A DNA stretch of 64,000 bases from Closterium sp. NIES-65 (taxonomy: Eukaryota > Streptophyta > Zygnematophyceae > Desmidiales > Closteriaceae), in NCBI GenBank assembly GCA_948144175.1, contig CANXME010002467.1:1-64000 (forward strand), given 5' to 3'. A model generated the notes under the pieces. It was given only the letters and a program-made list of their open reading frames with translations, did not search any database and was not told the origin of the DNA. Made by a program: the position numbers and the translations under genes. The number at the start of each line of letters is the position of its first letter. Positions within the stretch are counted from its first letter, which is position 1. Positions 29,830-40,836 of this stretch are shown here, piece after piece.

Positions 29830-30715
29830 CCTAACGGCCCGAGCGCCGCCTTAGCGCGCCGCCCGCCCTAGCAGCCCGAGCGCCGCCTTAGCGCCCGCGC
29901 CCCGCTGCCCGCCCTCGCGCCCTAGCGCCCTAGCGCCCGCGCGCTGCCCGCCCTAGCGCCCTAGCGCCCTCGCGACCCGCTCCCCGCCCTAGCGCCCGCG
30001 CGCTGCCCAGAGCCGCCCGTGCGCCACCCAAAGCCGCCCGTGCGCTAGCCGCCCGACGCGCCAGCCGCCCGACGCCCGCTAGCCGCCCGACGCCCACTAG
30101 ACGCCCGACACCCGCTAGCCGCACGGCGCCCGCTAGCCGCCCGTCGCCTGCGCGCCGCCCGACGCCCGCTAGCCGCCCGTGGGCCGCCCGTGCGTCGCCC
30201 TCAGCAGCCCGACGCGCCGCCCGTGCAGCCGCCCGTACAGCCGCCCGTGCAGCCGCCCGTGAACCGCTCGTGCAGCCGCCAGTGCTGCCGCCCGTGCAGC
30301 CGCCCGTGCTGCCGCCCGACGCGCCACCTGTGCAGCCGCCCGTGAGCCGCCCGTGCAGCCGCCCGTGCTGCCGCCCGACGCGCCACCCGTGCAGCCGCCC
30401 GTGAGCCGCCCGTGCACCGCCCGTGCAACCGCGCGTGCAGCCGCCCGTGCAGCCGCCCGTGCAGCAGCCCAACGAGCCGCCCGTGAGCCGCCCCAGCCGC
30501 CCGTGAGCCGCCCGCGAGCCGCCCGTGAGCCGCCCGCCACGACGCCCGCGCCGCCCGTGAGCCCCAGCGTCACCCGAGCCGCACGAGCCGCCCGAGCAGC
30601 AGAGCCGCCCGAGCCGCCCGTGCCGCTGCGTGCCCGAGCCGCCCGAGCCGTCCGAGCCGCCCGAGCCGCCCGAGCCGCCCGAGCCGCCCGAGCCGTCTGA
30701 GGTGCCGAGCTCCTG
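29830..30715 (+). repeat. GC-rich minisatellite leader of copia P
   Basis: Blocks of CCCTAGCGCCC, then GCCCGACGCCCGCTAGCC, then GTGCAGCCGCCC and finally GAGCCGCCC tandem repeats run from the palindrome to just before the gag ATG (30827). Open frames on both strands are low-complexity Ala/Arg/Pro or Gly/Ala/Arg and are not called as genes. Confidence 0.9.
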
Positions 30716-30826
30716 CTCCTGTGGGGCTGCTACTGCTCCTGGGCCGGCGGAGTTGCTGTGCTGCTGTGTTGCTGTGCTACTGAGCGACCCGACCCTTCCT
30801 GTCCGGTGAGACTGTCAGCTGCTATC

Positions 30827-32962
30827 ATGGCCACCCCTAGTGTCCTGGCTTTTGACGCTGAGGGTCGCGCCATTGACTTTGTGGTCTGGGTCGACGACCT
30901 GCAGCTGTACTTGCTTTGCGATACGGTAGATGAAGTTTCTATCTTTGACTTTGTCTCTGGCGCTGTCCCTGCCCCTCCTGCAGATGCTGACCCCACTGTG
31001 CGCTCCAAGTGGGCCTCACGCGATGCTACTGCACGTCTTGCTGTGCGTCGCCACCTCCCTTCCTCCGAGCGTGCACACTTTAGTCAGTGCAAGACCGCTC
31101 AGGCCTTGTACAACGCTGTAGTTGCGCGCTACTCCTCCCCTTCCTCTGCTACACTGAGCCGCCTCATGCTACCGTACCTCTTCCGTGACCTTGCTGCCTT
31201 TCCCACAGACGCTGACCTCTTTACCCACCTCCGCGCTAGTGACACTCGCTACCGAGCTGCGCTTCCTGCTGACTTCTGAGCCGCAAACCCCCCTCCCATG
31301 TACATCACCCTCTACTTTCTCGTCACTCGTCTCCCGGAGTCCCTTCGTGTAGTTAGGGACCAGTTCCTCTCTGTCTGTCCCACCACCCTCACTGTCGACC
31401 TCCTCGAGAAGTCCCTACTAGCGGCCGAGAAGATCATAGTCGCTGTAGGGGCCTCTCGTGGTGACCCTCGCACCCCCATCTTTGAGGGGTGTTCTCCTTC
31501 CCCCCTGTTACCCTCTGTCGCCTCTGCTGCTGCGGCCGACCTCGTTGGTTTAGAGTCGGTCGGTACGGCGTCTGCCCCCAGCGGCAGGCGCCGCTCTGGC
31601 AGGGGCAAGGGGGGCAAGGGAGCGGGTGGAGCTAGCGGGGGCGGTGGCGGGGGAGGTGGGGGCGGCGGGGGGAGTGGGGGTGGCGGTGGGGGTGGTGGCG
31701 GGAGTGGAGGTGCTAGTGGCGGCAGTGGAGGCGGAGGTGGCGGCAGAGGTGGTGGCGGAGGTGGCGGTGGGAGCGGCGGGGGCGAGGATGGCGGTGGCGG
31801 CGGTGGCGGCGGAGGCGGGGGTGGCGGTGGTGGAGGTGGTCGGAGTGGCTCGTCCCAGCGGAGCAGCACTGGGGGTGGTCAGCGCCAGCAGCAACAGCAG
31901 CAGCAGCGCTCTCGCGACGTCCCCGCCCCTCAGCAGCTCCGTGAGTGGTACTCGCAGCATCAGCGTGGTGGGGCGTTTGGTCCCTGCACCTACGTCCTTC
32001 GTACCGGCGACCGCGTGGGTGAGCAGTGTGGGGGCGCCCACACCGCCCGCCGCTGCTTTAGCCGCCTGACAGACGCTTGGCGCCAGCAGTTTCCGGAGGC
32101 CTCTGAGATCCCCCACTGGGGAGAGCTGTCTAGGGCTGGTGTAGCTATTTTTGATCTTGACTTTGATGCTATCCTTGCTGCCATGTATGCTGTGACTGTT
32201 AGTGATGAGGGTGACTGTTACCGGTGTTTCCCGCCCGACCCAGGCATTGGTACTGCTGCTCTAGGTGCCAGCGAGGCTTCTGCTCTAGGTGCCAGTGCGT
32301 CTGTGCTCTCAGGTACTAGTGAGGCTGCTCTCTCAGGTGCTAGTGAGTCTGCGCTCTCAGGTACTGCGTCGACTTCGGCCTCCCACACCTTCACCCTTGA
32401 CTCTGGAGCATCTCGCTCCTTCTTTCGGGACTGCACCACGCTCACGCCACTTAGTCGGCCTGTTGCGGTGTCCCTGGCTGACCCCTCTGGGGGTCCTGTC
32501 CTGTCTCGCTTCTCCACAGTCCTCCCATGTCCGGCGGCTCCCTCTGGCACCCTGTCTGGTCTCTACCTCCCCTTGTTCTCTACGAACTTGGTGAGTGGTG
32601 CTGACCTACAGGATGTGGGAGTCCACCAGTTCACCCCTGCTCGTCAACGAGTGACGCACTGCACAGAGGCTAGCACAGGTCGTCACCTGGCTACGTTTAC
32701 ACGTCAGCCAGGGTCGAGCCTGTACACACTGACCACTGCTTCTCCTCCAGTTTCTGAGTCTGGTAGGGTCCCTTCGTCAGGTCAGGTGTTTGCTGCAGCG
32801 TCCAGGTCTGGTCCTGAGTCTGCCCCCTGTTCGTGTCGTCGCCTGTCTCACGAGACTCTCCTCTGGCACCACCGCCTGGGTCACCCCTCTCTGCTTCGCC
32901 TCAGAGGCATGGCCTCCCGTCTTCTTGTGTCTGGTCTTCCCCGGTCCCTCCCTCCCCTTCCT
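30827..32962 (+). pseudogene. Copia P gag-protease-integrase start (TGA at 31277)
   Basis: The gag ATG is at 30827 (MATPSVLAFDAEGRAIDF). The capsid runs to DTRYRAALPADF, where TGA at 31277 replaces the Arg codon of copy R; the same frame continues to TAG 32963. It holds a capsid helical region, a poly-Gly stretch of about 80 residues (31620-31850), a Gln run, a Cys/His motif (GPCTYVLRTGDRVGEQCGGAH), the protease site TLDSGASRSFF (near 32400) and the HHCC start of integrase (WHHRLGHPSLLRLRGM). The TAG lies in a codon that is CAG in the duplicated copy at 33943. Confidence 0.9.
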
Positions 32963-34358
32963 TAGGGCCCTGGCCCTGCCTGTGTCCCCTGTGTCGAGGG
33001 GCGCCAGCGTGCTGCCCCTCACTCCTCCCAGTTTCCTCCGACAGAGGCTCCGTTGCAGACGCTTCACATGGACGTGTGGGGCCCTGCCCGCGTCCGTGGA
33101 GTCGGTCACGAGCGCTACTTCCTGTTGGTGGTTGACGACTACTCGCGTTACACCACAGTCTTCCCCTTGCGCAGCAAGGGTGATGTCACTGAGGTGCTGA
33201 TCGGCTGGATCCGCGCAGCTCGTCTCCAGCTCAGGCAGAGCTTTGGCTCGGACTTTCCTGTGTTGCGTCTGCACTCGGACAGAGGCGGAGAGTTCTCTTC
33301 TGGCCTTCTGCGTGCCTACTGTTGTGCGCGAGGCATCCGTCAGACCTTGACGCTTCCGGACTCACTGCAGCGAAATGGGACTCTGGAGCATCTCGCTCCT
33401 TCTTTCGGGACCGCACCACGCTCACGCCACTTAGTCGGCCTGTTGCGGTGTCCCTGGCTGACCCCTCTGGGGGTCCTGTCCTGTCTCGCTTCTCCACAGT
33501 CCTCCCGTGTCCGGCGGCTCCCTCTGGCACCCTGTCTGGTCTCTACCTCCCCTCGTTCTCAACGAACCTGGTGAGTGGTGCTGACCTACAGGATGTGGGA
33601 GTCCACCAGTTCACCCCTGCTCGTCAGCGAGTGACGCACTGCACAGAGGCTAGCACAGGTCGTCACCTGGCTACGTTTACACGTCAGCCAGGGTCGAGCC
33701 TGTACACATTGACCACTGCTTCTCCTCCAGTTTCTGAGTCTGGTAGGGTCCCTTCGTCAGGTCAGGTGTTTGCTGCAGCATCCAGGTCTGGTCCTGAGTC
33801 TGCCCTCTGTTCGTGTCGTCGCCTGTCTCACGAGACTCTCCTCTGGCACCACCGCCTGGGTCACCCCTCTCTGCTTCGGCTCAGAGGCATGGCCTCCCGT
33901 CTTCTTGTGTCTGGTCTCCCCCGGTCCCTCCCTCCCCTTCCTCAGGGCCCTGGCCCTGCCTGTGTCCCCTTTGTCGAGGGGCGCCAGCGTGCTGCCCCTC
34001 ACTCCTCCCTGTTTCCTCCGACAGAGGCTCCGTTGCAGATGCTTCACATGGACGTGTGGGGCCCTGCCCGCGTCCGTGGACTTGGTCACGAGCGCTACTT
34101 CCTGTTGGTGGTTGACGACTACTCGCGTTATTAGTCTTCCCCTTGCGCAGCAAGGGTGATGTCACTGAGGTGCTGATCGACTGGATCCGCGCAGCTCGTC
34201 TCCAGCTCAGGCAGAGCTTTGGCTCGGACTTTCCTGTGTTGCGTCTGCACTCGGACAGAGGCGGAGAGTTCTCTTCTGGCCTTCTGCGTGCCTACTGTCG
34301 TGCGCGAGGCATCCGTCAGACTTTCATGCTTCCGGACTCACCGCAGCAAAATGGGATT
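32399..34358 (+). repeat. 980-bp tandem duplication of the protease-integrase region in P
   Basis: The segment 32399-33378 (from GACTCTGGAGCATCTCGC to GCAGCGAAATGG) is followed at 33379 by a second copy with the same start, offset exactly 980 bp. The joint shares only GA. The copies differ at roughly 25 positions by eye, and the length is not a multiple of three, so the second copy is in another frame. It duplicates the protease site, the HHCC region and most of the integrase core. Confidence 0.93.
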
Positions 34359-36393
34359 GCAGAGCGCCGCATTGGCATGGTCATGGACGTCGCTCGTACG
34401 TCTATGATGCATGCGGCTGCCCCCCATTTTCTGTGGCCGTTTGCGGTCAGGTACGCGGCGCATCAGATCAACCTTCACCCCAGGGTCTCCAGGCCGGAGA
34501 CCTCCCCAGCCCTGCTGTGGACGGGGAAGGTTGGCGATGCGTCGGCGTTCCGGGTCTGGGGATCTCGGGCGTTTGTCCGCGACTTGTCTGCGGACAAGCT
34601 GTCCCCTCGCGCTGCTCCCTGCGTCTTCCTGGGGTTCCCCCCCGACGCCCCTGGGTGGCAGTTCTACCACCCCACCTCTCGACGTGTTCTGTCCTCCCAG
34701 GACGTCACGTTCGACGAGTCCGTACCCTACTACCGCCTCTTCCCCTACCGCACTTCGTCCCTCCCCCCGCCCCCGCTCTTCTTGGTACCAGGTCCCCCCC
34801 CGGTAGCCCCCCTTCCCCCTCAGGGTCCTGCCCCTTCAGGTGTGTCCCAGGTAGACGTGGTCGAGCCTTTCGAGGTCACTGGTGACTCTGGTGCTGCTGT
34901 GGGTGCTGAGCCTGGGGGTGCTGTGCCTGGGGGTGCTGAGTCTCGGGGTGCTGAGCCTGGGGGTGCTGAGTCTGGGGGTGCTGAGCCTGGGGGTGCTGAG
35001 TCTGGGGGTGCTGAGCCTGGGGGTGCTGAGCCTGCGGGTGCTGGGCCTGGGGGTGCTGAGCCTGGGGGTGCTGAGCCTGGGGGTGCTGAGCCTGGGGGTG
35101 CTGAGCCTGGAGGTGCTCCGCCTGGAGGTGCTTTGCCTGAGGGTTCGTCGCCTGGAGGTTCTCCGGGTGCTTCGTCTCGCCGAGAGCCACTCTCCCCGCA
35201 GGAGCTGCGTGAGTGGTTTGCCCGGTGCTGGAGGCGTGCTGCTGGTACTGGAGGTTCTTCGGCTGCTGAGGGTGCTGCTGCCGCGTGTCCTGGAGGTGCT
35301 CGTGCAGTGAGTACTGGAGCTGCTGGGCTTGCGGGTTCTACTGGAGCTGGTGCTGCTGGGCGTGTTGGCGCTGAGACTACTACTGGCGGTCCGGCTGGCA
35401 GTGCTGCTGGAGTTTCTGGAGCTACTGGAGGTGCTGTTGGAGGTGCTGCTGGAGAGGGTACTCCTGCTGGGGGTACTGGTGCTGTCCCTGCTGTTTCTGG
35501 CGTCGCCTCGCGGCCCAGACCGTACTTCGTTCCCCTTCTGCAGCAGGTTCTTGGTCTTTCACCTTCTCCTGGTCCTCCTCCTCCTCCCTTAGAGGGTCCC
35601 CAGCCTGTCCAGTCACAGTCACAGCTCCAGCCTGCCTCCCCTTTGCCTGCTCCTTCTCCCTACGCTGGTCCGACTGGAGGTCTTACTGAGCGTCGTGAGC
35701 CTGCGTCTCGTCCTGCGTCGCCTGTTCGTACTGCACGCACTAGTGGTCGCGGTTCGCGTCAGCGTCCTCCTCCTGTCCCTGATGTCTCTGCGTCCGTCCA
35801 CTGCTCCTCTGCGTGCCCCTTTGCCTTCTCCTCCTGCTTCCTCTCTTCCTGCTCTTGCCGACCCGGAGTCGGACTCTCTTCGTGCTGCCAGTCCTCTTGT
35901 CACGCGTCTCCTTGCTACTGCTGTCACTGACCCTTCTTTCGAGTCTTCTGCTGCATCTGCCCTTGTCACTGAGCTTGTCGACTTTGCTGCGCGTTGTCTT
36001 CTAGACTACGCTGCTAGTCTTGTCGCTGAGTCTGAGTCTGTCTGTCCTCCGTCCGTCGGGGGTGAGTGTGCCCTTGGCACGGACGTCCTTGAGGACAGGC
36101 AGGAGGCGTTCCAGTGTCTAGCCGCCGCTTCACCTCATCTCGCGTCTGTACTGCTCGCCCCTGAGGGAGACCCGGATGCACTAGACATCCCGACTCCGCG
36201 CTCTTACGCGGAGGCGATAGAGGGTCCCTACTCCTCTCAGTGGCAGGCAGCTATGGATGCAGAGATGGCTTCCTGGAAGTCCACAGGCACCTACGTTGAC
36301 GCTGTTCCCCCTCCTGGGGCGAACATAGTCAGTGGCATGTGGATCTTCAGGGTGAAGCGGCCGCCGGGTTCTCCGCCTGTCTTCAAGGCGCGT
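34143..36393 (+). pseudogene. Copia P integrase end, linker and start of reverse transcriptase
   Basis: The frame resumes after the indel at 34128-34136 with LHSDRGGEFSSGLL and PQQNGIAERRIGMV (catalytic Asp and Glu of integrase), then the GKVGDASAFRVWGSRAF and VFLGFPPDAPGWQFYHP region. A linker with (EPGGA)-type repeats (34905-35140) and Ala/Gly-rich stretches follows. Near 35770 the frame shifts; the new frame continues with the start of the reverse transcriptase (EGPYSSQWQAAMDAEMASWK, MWIFRVKRPPGSPPVFKAR) to TAG 36394, where copy R has TAC. Confidence 0.9.
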
Positions 36394-36396
36394 TAG

Positions 36397-37767
36397 GTGG
36401 CTCGTGGCTTCAGTCAGCGGCAGGGAGTTGACTACTTTCAGACCTTCTCCCCCACCCCGAAGATGACCACTCTTCGGGTACTGCTGCACGTTGCTGCTCA
36501 CCGTGACTACGAGCTCCACTCTCTCGACTTCAGCACTGCTTTCTTGCAGGGCAGCCTGCACGAGGAGATCTGGCTGCGTCGCCCACCTGGCTTCACTGGG
36601 TCTTTCCCTCCTGGTACCCAGTGGAGTCTCCGGCGTCAAGTCTACGGTCTCCGCCAGGCGCCACGTGAGTGGCACGACACACTGAGGACTACGCTGGCGG
36701 CACTTGGGTTTGCTCCTTCTACTGCCGACCCGTCGCTATTTCTGCGCACCGACACCTCTCTGCCGCCGTTCTACATCCTCGTGTACGTCGACGCCTTGGT
36801 CTTTGCCAGTGCTGACACTGCTGGACTCGCCTACGTGAAGTCCGAGCTGCAGAAGAGACACACGTGCACTGACCTGGGTGAACTGCGCAGCTACCTTGGC
36901 TTGCAGATCACCCGGGACAGAGCACGCCGCACCATTACCTTGACTCAGTCACACATGGTGCAGCAGGTCCTTCAGCGCTTCGGCTTCACGTACTCCTCGC
37001 CTCAGGCCACTCCTCTGCCTACTCGCCACTCGCTCTCAGCTCTGCCTTCGGATGAGTCCGTAGAGTCGAGTGGTCCGTATGCAGAGCTTGTTGGCTGCCT
37101 CATGTACCTGATGACCTGTACACGACCTGACCTTGCATACCCTCTTAGCATTCTCGCACGCTATGTTGCTCCTGGGAGACACCGACCAGAGCACATGGCT
37201 GCAGCGAAGAGGGTGTTGCGCTACTTGTGCAGTACGTCGGGCATGGGGCTAGTGCTTGGAGGGCGCAGTCCAGTGGTCCTCACTGGGCACGCGGACGCTT
37301 CTTGGGCTGACGACCAGGCTACGCAGCGGTCGTCACAGGGTTACACCTTCAGTCTTGGTTCCGGCTCTGTTTCGTGGCGGGCTACCCGCTCGTCTTCTGT
37401 TCTCGGCTCCAGTTGTGAGGCTGAGATCTACGCCGGGGCTATGGCTGCTGAGGAGCTTCGCTGGCTCACCTACCTGCTGACCGACCTTGGAGAGCCGCCT
37501 CGTTCTCCTCCAGTCTTGTACGTAGACAACAAGGCCATGCTGGCCTTGTGTCGAGAGCAGCGACTGGAGCACAGGACGAAGCACATTGCTCTCCGCTACT
37601 TTCTTGCTCGTGAGCTACAGCAGCGTGGACAGTTGCGACTTGCGTACGTGGCCTCTAAGGCCAACACTGCTGATGTCTTCACTAAGGCACTTGCGCCTTG
37701 TGATCATCAGCGTTGCTGCACGCAGCTGGGGCTTGTGCCTGTCTTGCCTCCCTTGCTCACTTCTTGA
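36397..37767 (+). CDS. Copia P reverse transcriptase / RNase H with mutated catalytic site
   Basis: Open for 456 codons: ARGFSQRQGVDYFQTFSP, LHSLDFSTAFLQGSLHEEIW, VYGLRQAPREWHDTL, then YVDALVFASADT at 36784-36795, where the conserved YVDD has its second Asp replaced by Ala (GCC). RNase H follows with GHADASWADDQATQRSSQG, SSCEAEIYAGAMAAEELRW, YVDNKAMLALCREQ and ANTADVFTKAL. Loss of that Asp removes a metal ligand needed for polymerisation, so the enzyme should be inactive. Confidence 0.93.
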   Translation: MARGFSQRQGVDYFQTFSPTPKMTTLRVLLHVAAHRDYELHSLDFSTAFLQGSLHEEIWLRRPPGFTGSFPPGTQWSLRRQVYGLRQAPREWHDTLRTTLAALGFAPSTADPSLFLRTDTSLPPFYILVYVDALVFASADTAGLAYVKSELQKRHTCTDLGELRSYLGLQITRDRARRTITLTQSHMVQQVLQRFGFTYSSPQATPLPTRHSLSALPSDESVESSGPYAELVGCLMYLMTCTRPDLAYPLSILARYVAPGRHRPEHMAAAKRVLRYLCSTSGMGLVLGGRSPVVLTGHADASWADDQATQRSSQGYTFSLGSGSVSWRATRSSSVLGSSCEAEIYAGAMAAEELRWLTYLLTDLGEPPRSPPVLYVDNKAMLALCREQRLEHRTKHIALRYFLARELQQRGQLRLAYVASKANTADVFTKALAPCDHQRCCTQLGLVPVLPPLLTS

Positions 37768-37979
37768 CCTTACTTGTACCTTGACCTATATATACTCTTG
37801 TTCTTGCTTGCTTGACTCTTGTATATCTCTATATATGATCTTGCATGTGAACTGGCCTTGTGGCCCTTGAACTTGTGCTTTGAATGTGTGGTGACTTTGT
37901 GATGCACCCTGAGCTTTGCTTTGCTTTGCTTGACTGGTCTTGTGACCCCTTGTTCTCCCCCACTTTGCCTATGGGGGTG

Positions 37980-38113
37980 TGTCAGAACATTATAGCTTAC
38001 TTATTTGTGTAGGCTATAGTGGGGTATCCCATAGGGGGTACAACCCAACTAGGGTTTCCTATTTGTACTCACTTCGTTCATAGTCATTCCATTCTCTCGT
38101 TCTAACTTTCTCA
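37980..38113 (+). repeat. 3' LTR of copia P
   Basis: Identical to 29580-29713 and followed by the CCCAA target duplication. Confidence 0.95.
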
Positions 38114-39278
38114 CCCAACGCGCCTTAAAGTTGTCGATGGTTCCGTCTGCCTTTGTCTTCACACGGACGACCCATTTCCCGGTGAGTACTGTCTTGTTTC
38201 ATTCCATGCCGATGGGAACGACTTTCCAGGTGTTGCGTTCCTCCAGTGCTTTCAGTTCCCTGTCCATGGCTTCACGCATTTTTTCCCTATGCTCCCCCCC
38301 CAGAGCCTGTGGCAGGCTCCTCTAGCGGGGGAGTGTTGTGTCCGCGGGATAAGTTGCTTCGACACCTGGTTCTGGGTCAGGTATGAATTTGGGCCCTATG
38401 CGTTATGCTTCGTTGGTGTTGACTTCTACAGGTGTAACGTAATTGTTGTCGGCGAAGTGGTAAAATACTTCGGCGTTGGCGCTTTCGCAAGGTTCTTCGT
38501 CATCCATTGGGACGTCGACGGAGCAGTAAGGGAGAGGTCCGGCTTCCTCCGAGGCTTCATCCACGTTCTGCTCATCCCAGTTAGCTTCGTCTGCTGCCGA
38601 GGCGAAGGCTCGGTCACCTCGGAAGCCACCTGTGGGGTCCCGATCTTCTTCCAGGTTGGCAAGGTACGTTGGAAGGGTGAGTCGTTCGTAGAAAATGACA
38701 TCACGTGCTGCTACTGTGTCCTTGGAGTGGACGTCGAAAATTTCTCATGCGTTGTAATTTCTTTCGATGCCCAGGTGTAGCCCCCATTGTGCGCGTTGGG
38801 AGAATCGGCCGGCTCGTACAGATGGGGGGCGGTACTATACCATGCAGCCGAAAACTCTTAACATTTTTGTGCTGCCCTGTTTTCCTGTCCACAGCAGGTG
38901 CGGTGATGCGTTGTTCGGGAGCGATGATGACGAGAGCAAGTTGTGGAGCATGACAGCGTGGTCCATTGCTTCGGGCCATTGGTGGTTGGGTAGCCGCATG
39001 CGACGTAGCAGCTTGCGCATGGTGTTCTGAAGAGTTCTGTTCATCCTTTCTGCTACGCCTTGCTGCTGGTGAGCGTAGGGAAGAGAGATGAGCCTCTTGA
39101 TCCCTCTTTCTGCCAAGTATTGCTTGAACCTCTGTGAGGTGTATTCTCCTCCGTCTGACTGGAAGCTTTTTAGTTTTACGCAAGATTCTCGTTCTGCTTC
39201 TGGGAGCCAAGCGACGAAAGCCTCGAAGGCCATGTCCTTGCTCGGTAGGTTGAGGTGCCAAACGTAACGCGTGGCGGC
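38114..39278 (-). pseudogene. Element N integrase, linker and start of reverse transcriptase
   Basis: Minus-strand reading from 39278: TRYVWHLNLPSKDMAFEAFV, FQSDGGEYTSQRFKQYL (second catalytic Asp), HQQQGVAERMNRTLQNTMR (Glu) and HLLWTGKQGSTKMLRVFGC, the C-terminal two thirds of a copia integrase. Then a charged linker, then KWVVRVKTKADGTIDNFKARWV, the start of the reverse transcriptase, split here by element P. The HHCC region would lie beyond the break at 39279. Confidence 0.85.
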
Positions 39279-39405
39279 TGTCAGAACATTATAGCTTATA
39301 CATTTGTGTAGGCTGTAGTGGGGTAGCCCATAAGAGATACAACCCAATTAGGGTTAGTACTTGTACCCAACTCTTTCATAGTTCAATCATTCTCGTTTCT
39401 CATCA
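39279..39405 (+). repeat. 5' LTR of copia S
   Basis: 127 bp, family core GGGGTAGCCCATAAGAG. It differs from the P LTR by many substitutions and small indels. TGGTATCGAGCAGG adjoins at 39406. Confidence 0.88.
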
Positions 39406-39519
39406 TGGTATCGAGCAGGTTCCCGAGTGGGAATGCTGCCTAGGGCCCACCACGATTTTTTTTTCCCCTGCCCGGAGCGCGCTTCACTCCTACCCGAGTA
39501 GTGCTTCGTGTGCCTTACC

Positions 39520-40335
39520 TACCCTCGAGCCGCCCTTAGTGGCCCCCCCTTTGGCCGCCCTTACGGCCCCTCGCACCGCCTTCTACGGCCCCTCGCGCCG
39601 CCCTTACGGCCCCGCCTAGGCCCCTCCGCGGCCCCGTGTGGCCCCTTCGGCCCCTTCGCGGCCTCGCCTAGGCCCCTCCGCGGCCCCGTCTGGCCCCTTA
39701 CGACCACTTATGGCCCCGCCTAAGCCCCTCCGCGGCCCCGTCTGGCCCCTTACGGCCCCGCCTAGGCCCCTTACGGCCCCTTCGCGGCCTCGCCTAGGCC
39801 CCTCCGCGGCCCCGTCTGGCCCCTTACGGCCCCTTACGGTCCCGCCTAGGCCCCTTACGGCCCCTCCGCGGCCCCGCCTAAGCCCCTCCGTGGCCCCGTC
39901 TGGCCTCTTACAGCCCCTTCACGGCCCTGTCTAGGCCCCTTGCGGCCCCGCCAAGGCCCCTCTTGCGGCCCCGTCTAGGCCCCTCCGCGGCCCCGTCTGG
40001 CCCCGCTACAGCCCCGTCTAGCCCCTTTACGGCCCCGTTTAGGCCCCTCTACGGCCCCGTCGCCACCTGCGGCCCTGTCGCCACCTGCGGCCCCGCCGCC
40101 ACCTGCGGCCCCGCCGCCACCTGCGGCCCCGCCGCCACCTGCCGCCCCGCCGCCACCTGCGGCCCCCGCCGCCACCTGCGGCCCCGCCGCCACCTGTGGC
40201 CCCGCCGCCACCTGCGGCCCCGCCGCCACCTGCGGCCCCGCCGCCACCTGCGGCCCCGTCGCCACCTCGGCCCCGCCGCCACCTGTTGCCCCGCCGCCAC
40301 CTGCGCCCCCCCCCCCCCCCCCCCCCCCCCCCAAG
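39520..40335 (+). repeat. Minisatellite leader and 27-C run of copia S
   Basis: GGCCCCGTCTAGGCCCCTCCGC-type units fill 39530-40060, and CCGCCGCCACCTGCGGCC units fill 40060-40300. A pure run of 27 C follows at 40306-40332. It then passes into CGAGCCGCC repeats up to about 40540. No gene is called here. Confidence 0.9.
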
Positions 40336-40620
40336 TCACCCGTCGCCCTACCCTAGCGGCCGAGCAGCACAGCAGCCGAGCCGCCAACCTACCGAGCAGC
40401 CGAGCCGCCTCGCAGCCGAGCCGCCTCGCAGCCCAACAACCGAGCCGCCCTGCCGCCCTGCCGCCGAGCCGCCCAGCAGCCGAGCCGCCCTGCAGCCGAG
40501 CCGCCCTGCCGCCGAGCCACCGAGCCGCCCTACTGTCTAGCAGCTGCTGTCTCTACCGGTGCTCCCCGGCCCCCCCTTCCTCGGACTGGTGAGCTCACTT
40601 CCTCCTAGGCCACTGCAGTC

Positions 40621-40721
40621 ATGGCTACCCCCAGTGTCCTCACTTTTGATGCTGAGGGCCGTGCCGTTGACTTTGAGGTCTGGGTCGATGACCTCCAGCT
40701 GTTTCTTCAGTGTGATAGGGC
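40621..40721 (+). pseudogene. Copia S gag, first 34 codons
   Basis: MATPSVLTFDAEGRAVDFEV..., the same gag start as P, Q and R, running to LQCDRA. The next codon in the relatives is Asp; here the gypsy T LTR begins with TGTGAGAGTACG. Confidence 0.88.
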
Positions 40722-40836
40722 TGTGAGAGTACGTCGGCTTATGCTTCTTATTCATGCTTGCTATTATTTCCTTACGCTATTCCTAGCTTACGATTATTTT
40801 CTACATGCATGAATTGCTTGATTTCCTAGGTTCGTT

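Larger units (their letters stand above)
29580..38113 (+). mobile_element. Copia element P, LTRs identical, perfect TSD, coding region dead
   Basis: The LTRs at 29580-29713 and 37980-38113 are 134 bp each and identical base for base. The TSD is CCCAA (29575-29579 and 38114-38118). The primer-binding site TGGTATCAAGCAGG starts at 29714. A purine-rich TATGGGGGTGTG precedes the 3' LTR. Order: repetitive leader, gag, protease, integrase, reverse transcriptase, RNase H. Lesions: TGA 31277, TAG 32963, a 980-bp tandem duplication, a small indel at 34128-34136, a frameshift near 35770, TAG 36394, and YVDD changed to YVDA. It inserted in the reverse transcriptase gene of N. Confidence 0.95.
27765..39278 (-). 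mobile_element. Element N: minus-strand copia of a separate lineage, host of P, cut by S
   Basis: The 3' LTR is 27765-28209 (TGTTGGGCTG ... TTTCCAACA, with TGTTGG/CCAACA inverted ends). Internal sequence on the minus strand: RNase H (28299-28493), reverse transcriptase (28600-29574, continued at 38114-38200), linker, and integrase (38835-39278). Copia P sits inside the reverse transcriptase gene. At 39279 the sequence stops at the LTR of copia S and the rest of N, with its 5' LTR, is not in the window. The protein motifs differ clearly from the short-LTR family. Confidence 0.85.
39279..40721 (+). mobile_element. Copia element S, 5' part only
   Basis: The LTR at 39279-39405 (TGTCAGAACATTATAGC ... 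TTTCTCATCA) is followed by the primer-binding site TGGTATCGAGCAGG, a T run and GCCCGGAGCGCGC as in P, a long repetitive leader, and a gag ATG at 40621. The coding region is cut after 34 codons by the LTR of gypsy T at 40722. The remainder of S is not in the window. Confidence 0.88.

Noticed and set aside
31312-31869. Poly-proline frame opposite the copia gag
   Set aside because: It is the antisense of the poly-Gly coding stretch and carries no motif.
34882-35310. Leu/Val-rich frame (GVLSLGVLSLG) in the copia linker suggesting membrane segments
   Set aside because: It is the shifted reading of the GAGCCTGGGGGTGCT repeat that encodes EPGGA in the true frame.
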